The notes under the pieces: generated by a model
What the model was told of the DNA's origin: nothing
Database searches by the model: none
The model's input: the letters and a program-made list of their open reading frames with translations, nothing else
Position numbers and translations under genes: made by a program
Part shown: positions 63,885-64,000 of the stretch, one piece after another
How the letters are laid out: each line of letters opens with the position of its first letter
Numbering within the stretch: position 1 is the first letter of the stretch
Origin: Anarhynchus alexandrinus
Taxonomy: Eukaryota; Chordata; Aves; Charadriiformes; Charadriidae
Length of the DNA: 64,000 nt
Assembly (NCBI GenBank): GCA_008711295.1
Contig: VUYV01000007.1
Span: forward strand, 9,382,947-9,446,946
Direction of reading: 5' to 3'

Positions 63885-64000
63885 CATGCCCCAGGTTGAT
63901 CATCTTATTTTTTACTATACATATTATCATGGCCATTTACGATTTCCCATGTTCATATATATATTGTTAGTTCAGAGCCTGGTGATGCACCACCGCAGCC
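63885..64000. promoter_or_regulatory. Possible AT-rich regulatory block at window end
   Basis: GTTGATCATC, a TATACATATTATCATGGCC stretch and a TATATATATTG run in repeat-poor DNA, cut by the window end. Could equally be plain AT-rich intron. Confidence 0.15.

Larger units (their letters stand above)
34334..64000 (+). other. ZFHX3: ZFHX3 intron following the second exon (phase 1, at least 29.7 kb, incomplete)
   Basis: It starts with GTGAGT at 34334 and runs off the end of the window. The next conserved ZFHX3 exon, which should encode a finger beginning near YQCPYCKYSNADVNRL, was not found in any frame here. The intron contains most of the recognisable CR1 fragments, several regulatory-looking AT-rich blocks, a 187-base N gap and one possible cassette exon. 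Stretches where I can name nothing are 34700-35850, 36100-37400, 39300-40850, 45000-45700, 45900-48850 and 49950-52350 (the last notably GC-rich from 50200 to 51120). Confidence 0.85.

Noticed and set aside
1..64000. CRISPR arrays, operons, phage or other prokaryotic systems
   Set aside because: The DNA is vertebrate intron and exon; no regularly spaced repeats or tightly packed genes.

Overview
This window is vertebrate genomic DNA, most likely from a bird. It lies inside one large gene, ZFHX3 (ATBF1), which is read on the + strand. Two coding exons can be supported. The first (3613-4109, 497 nt) and the second (34102-34333, 232 nt) encode consecutive parts of the N-terminal half of this giant zinc-finger/homeodomain transcription factor. 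Between them they carry three intact C2H2 fingers and one degenerate finger. The residues match ZFHX3 rather than its paralogue ZFHX4. A bird is inferred from the high identity to amniote ZFHX3, the sparse repeats, and the CR1-type LINE fragments that make up the recognisable repeats. A crocodilian or turtle cannot be excluded from sequence alone.

Layout: 1-3612 is the 3' end of the intron before the first exon. 4110-34101 is a complete phase-0 intron of 29,992 nt. 34334-64000 is the first 29.7 kb of a phase-1 intron whose downstream exon lies outside the window. No other protein-coding gene, tRNA or rRNA was found. The many open reading frames in the introns are short, overlap in several frames, and resemble no family I know.

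The introns contain: (a) AT-rich blocks packed with homeodomain, CCAAT, octamer, GATA, FOX and nuclear-receptor-type motifs, which look like conserved regulatory DNA of a developmental gene (notably 15.2-15.5, 17.6-17.9, 26.1-26.6, 32.6-32.9, 38.4-38.9, 41.9-42.3, 52.4-52.8, 54.8-55.4, 59.74-59.96, 61.08-61.2 and 62.1-62.3 kb); (b) small CpG-dense patches (14.16, 18.0, 24.0 and 30.35 kb); (c) a few eroded CR1 fragments (37.7, 48.9-49.2, 56.2 and 58.1 kb) and minor simple repeats; (d) a 187-base run of N at 62683-62869 flanked by A-runs.

The observations most worth checking are two possible unannotated ZFHX3 exons. One is an in-frame 27-codon cassette just upstream of the second exon (33934-34014). 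The other is a 77-nt frame-shifting exon inside a conserved-looking block (54861-54937). Also notable are an internal ATG (3636) that fits the start of the short ATBF1-B-type isoform, and a homeodomain/CCAAT-dense element at 59.8 kb. Conservation and enhancer calls are judged by eye from base composition and motifs; no alignment was possible.
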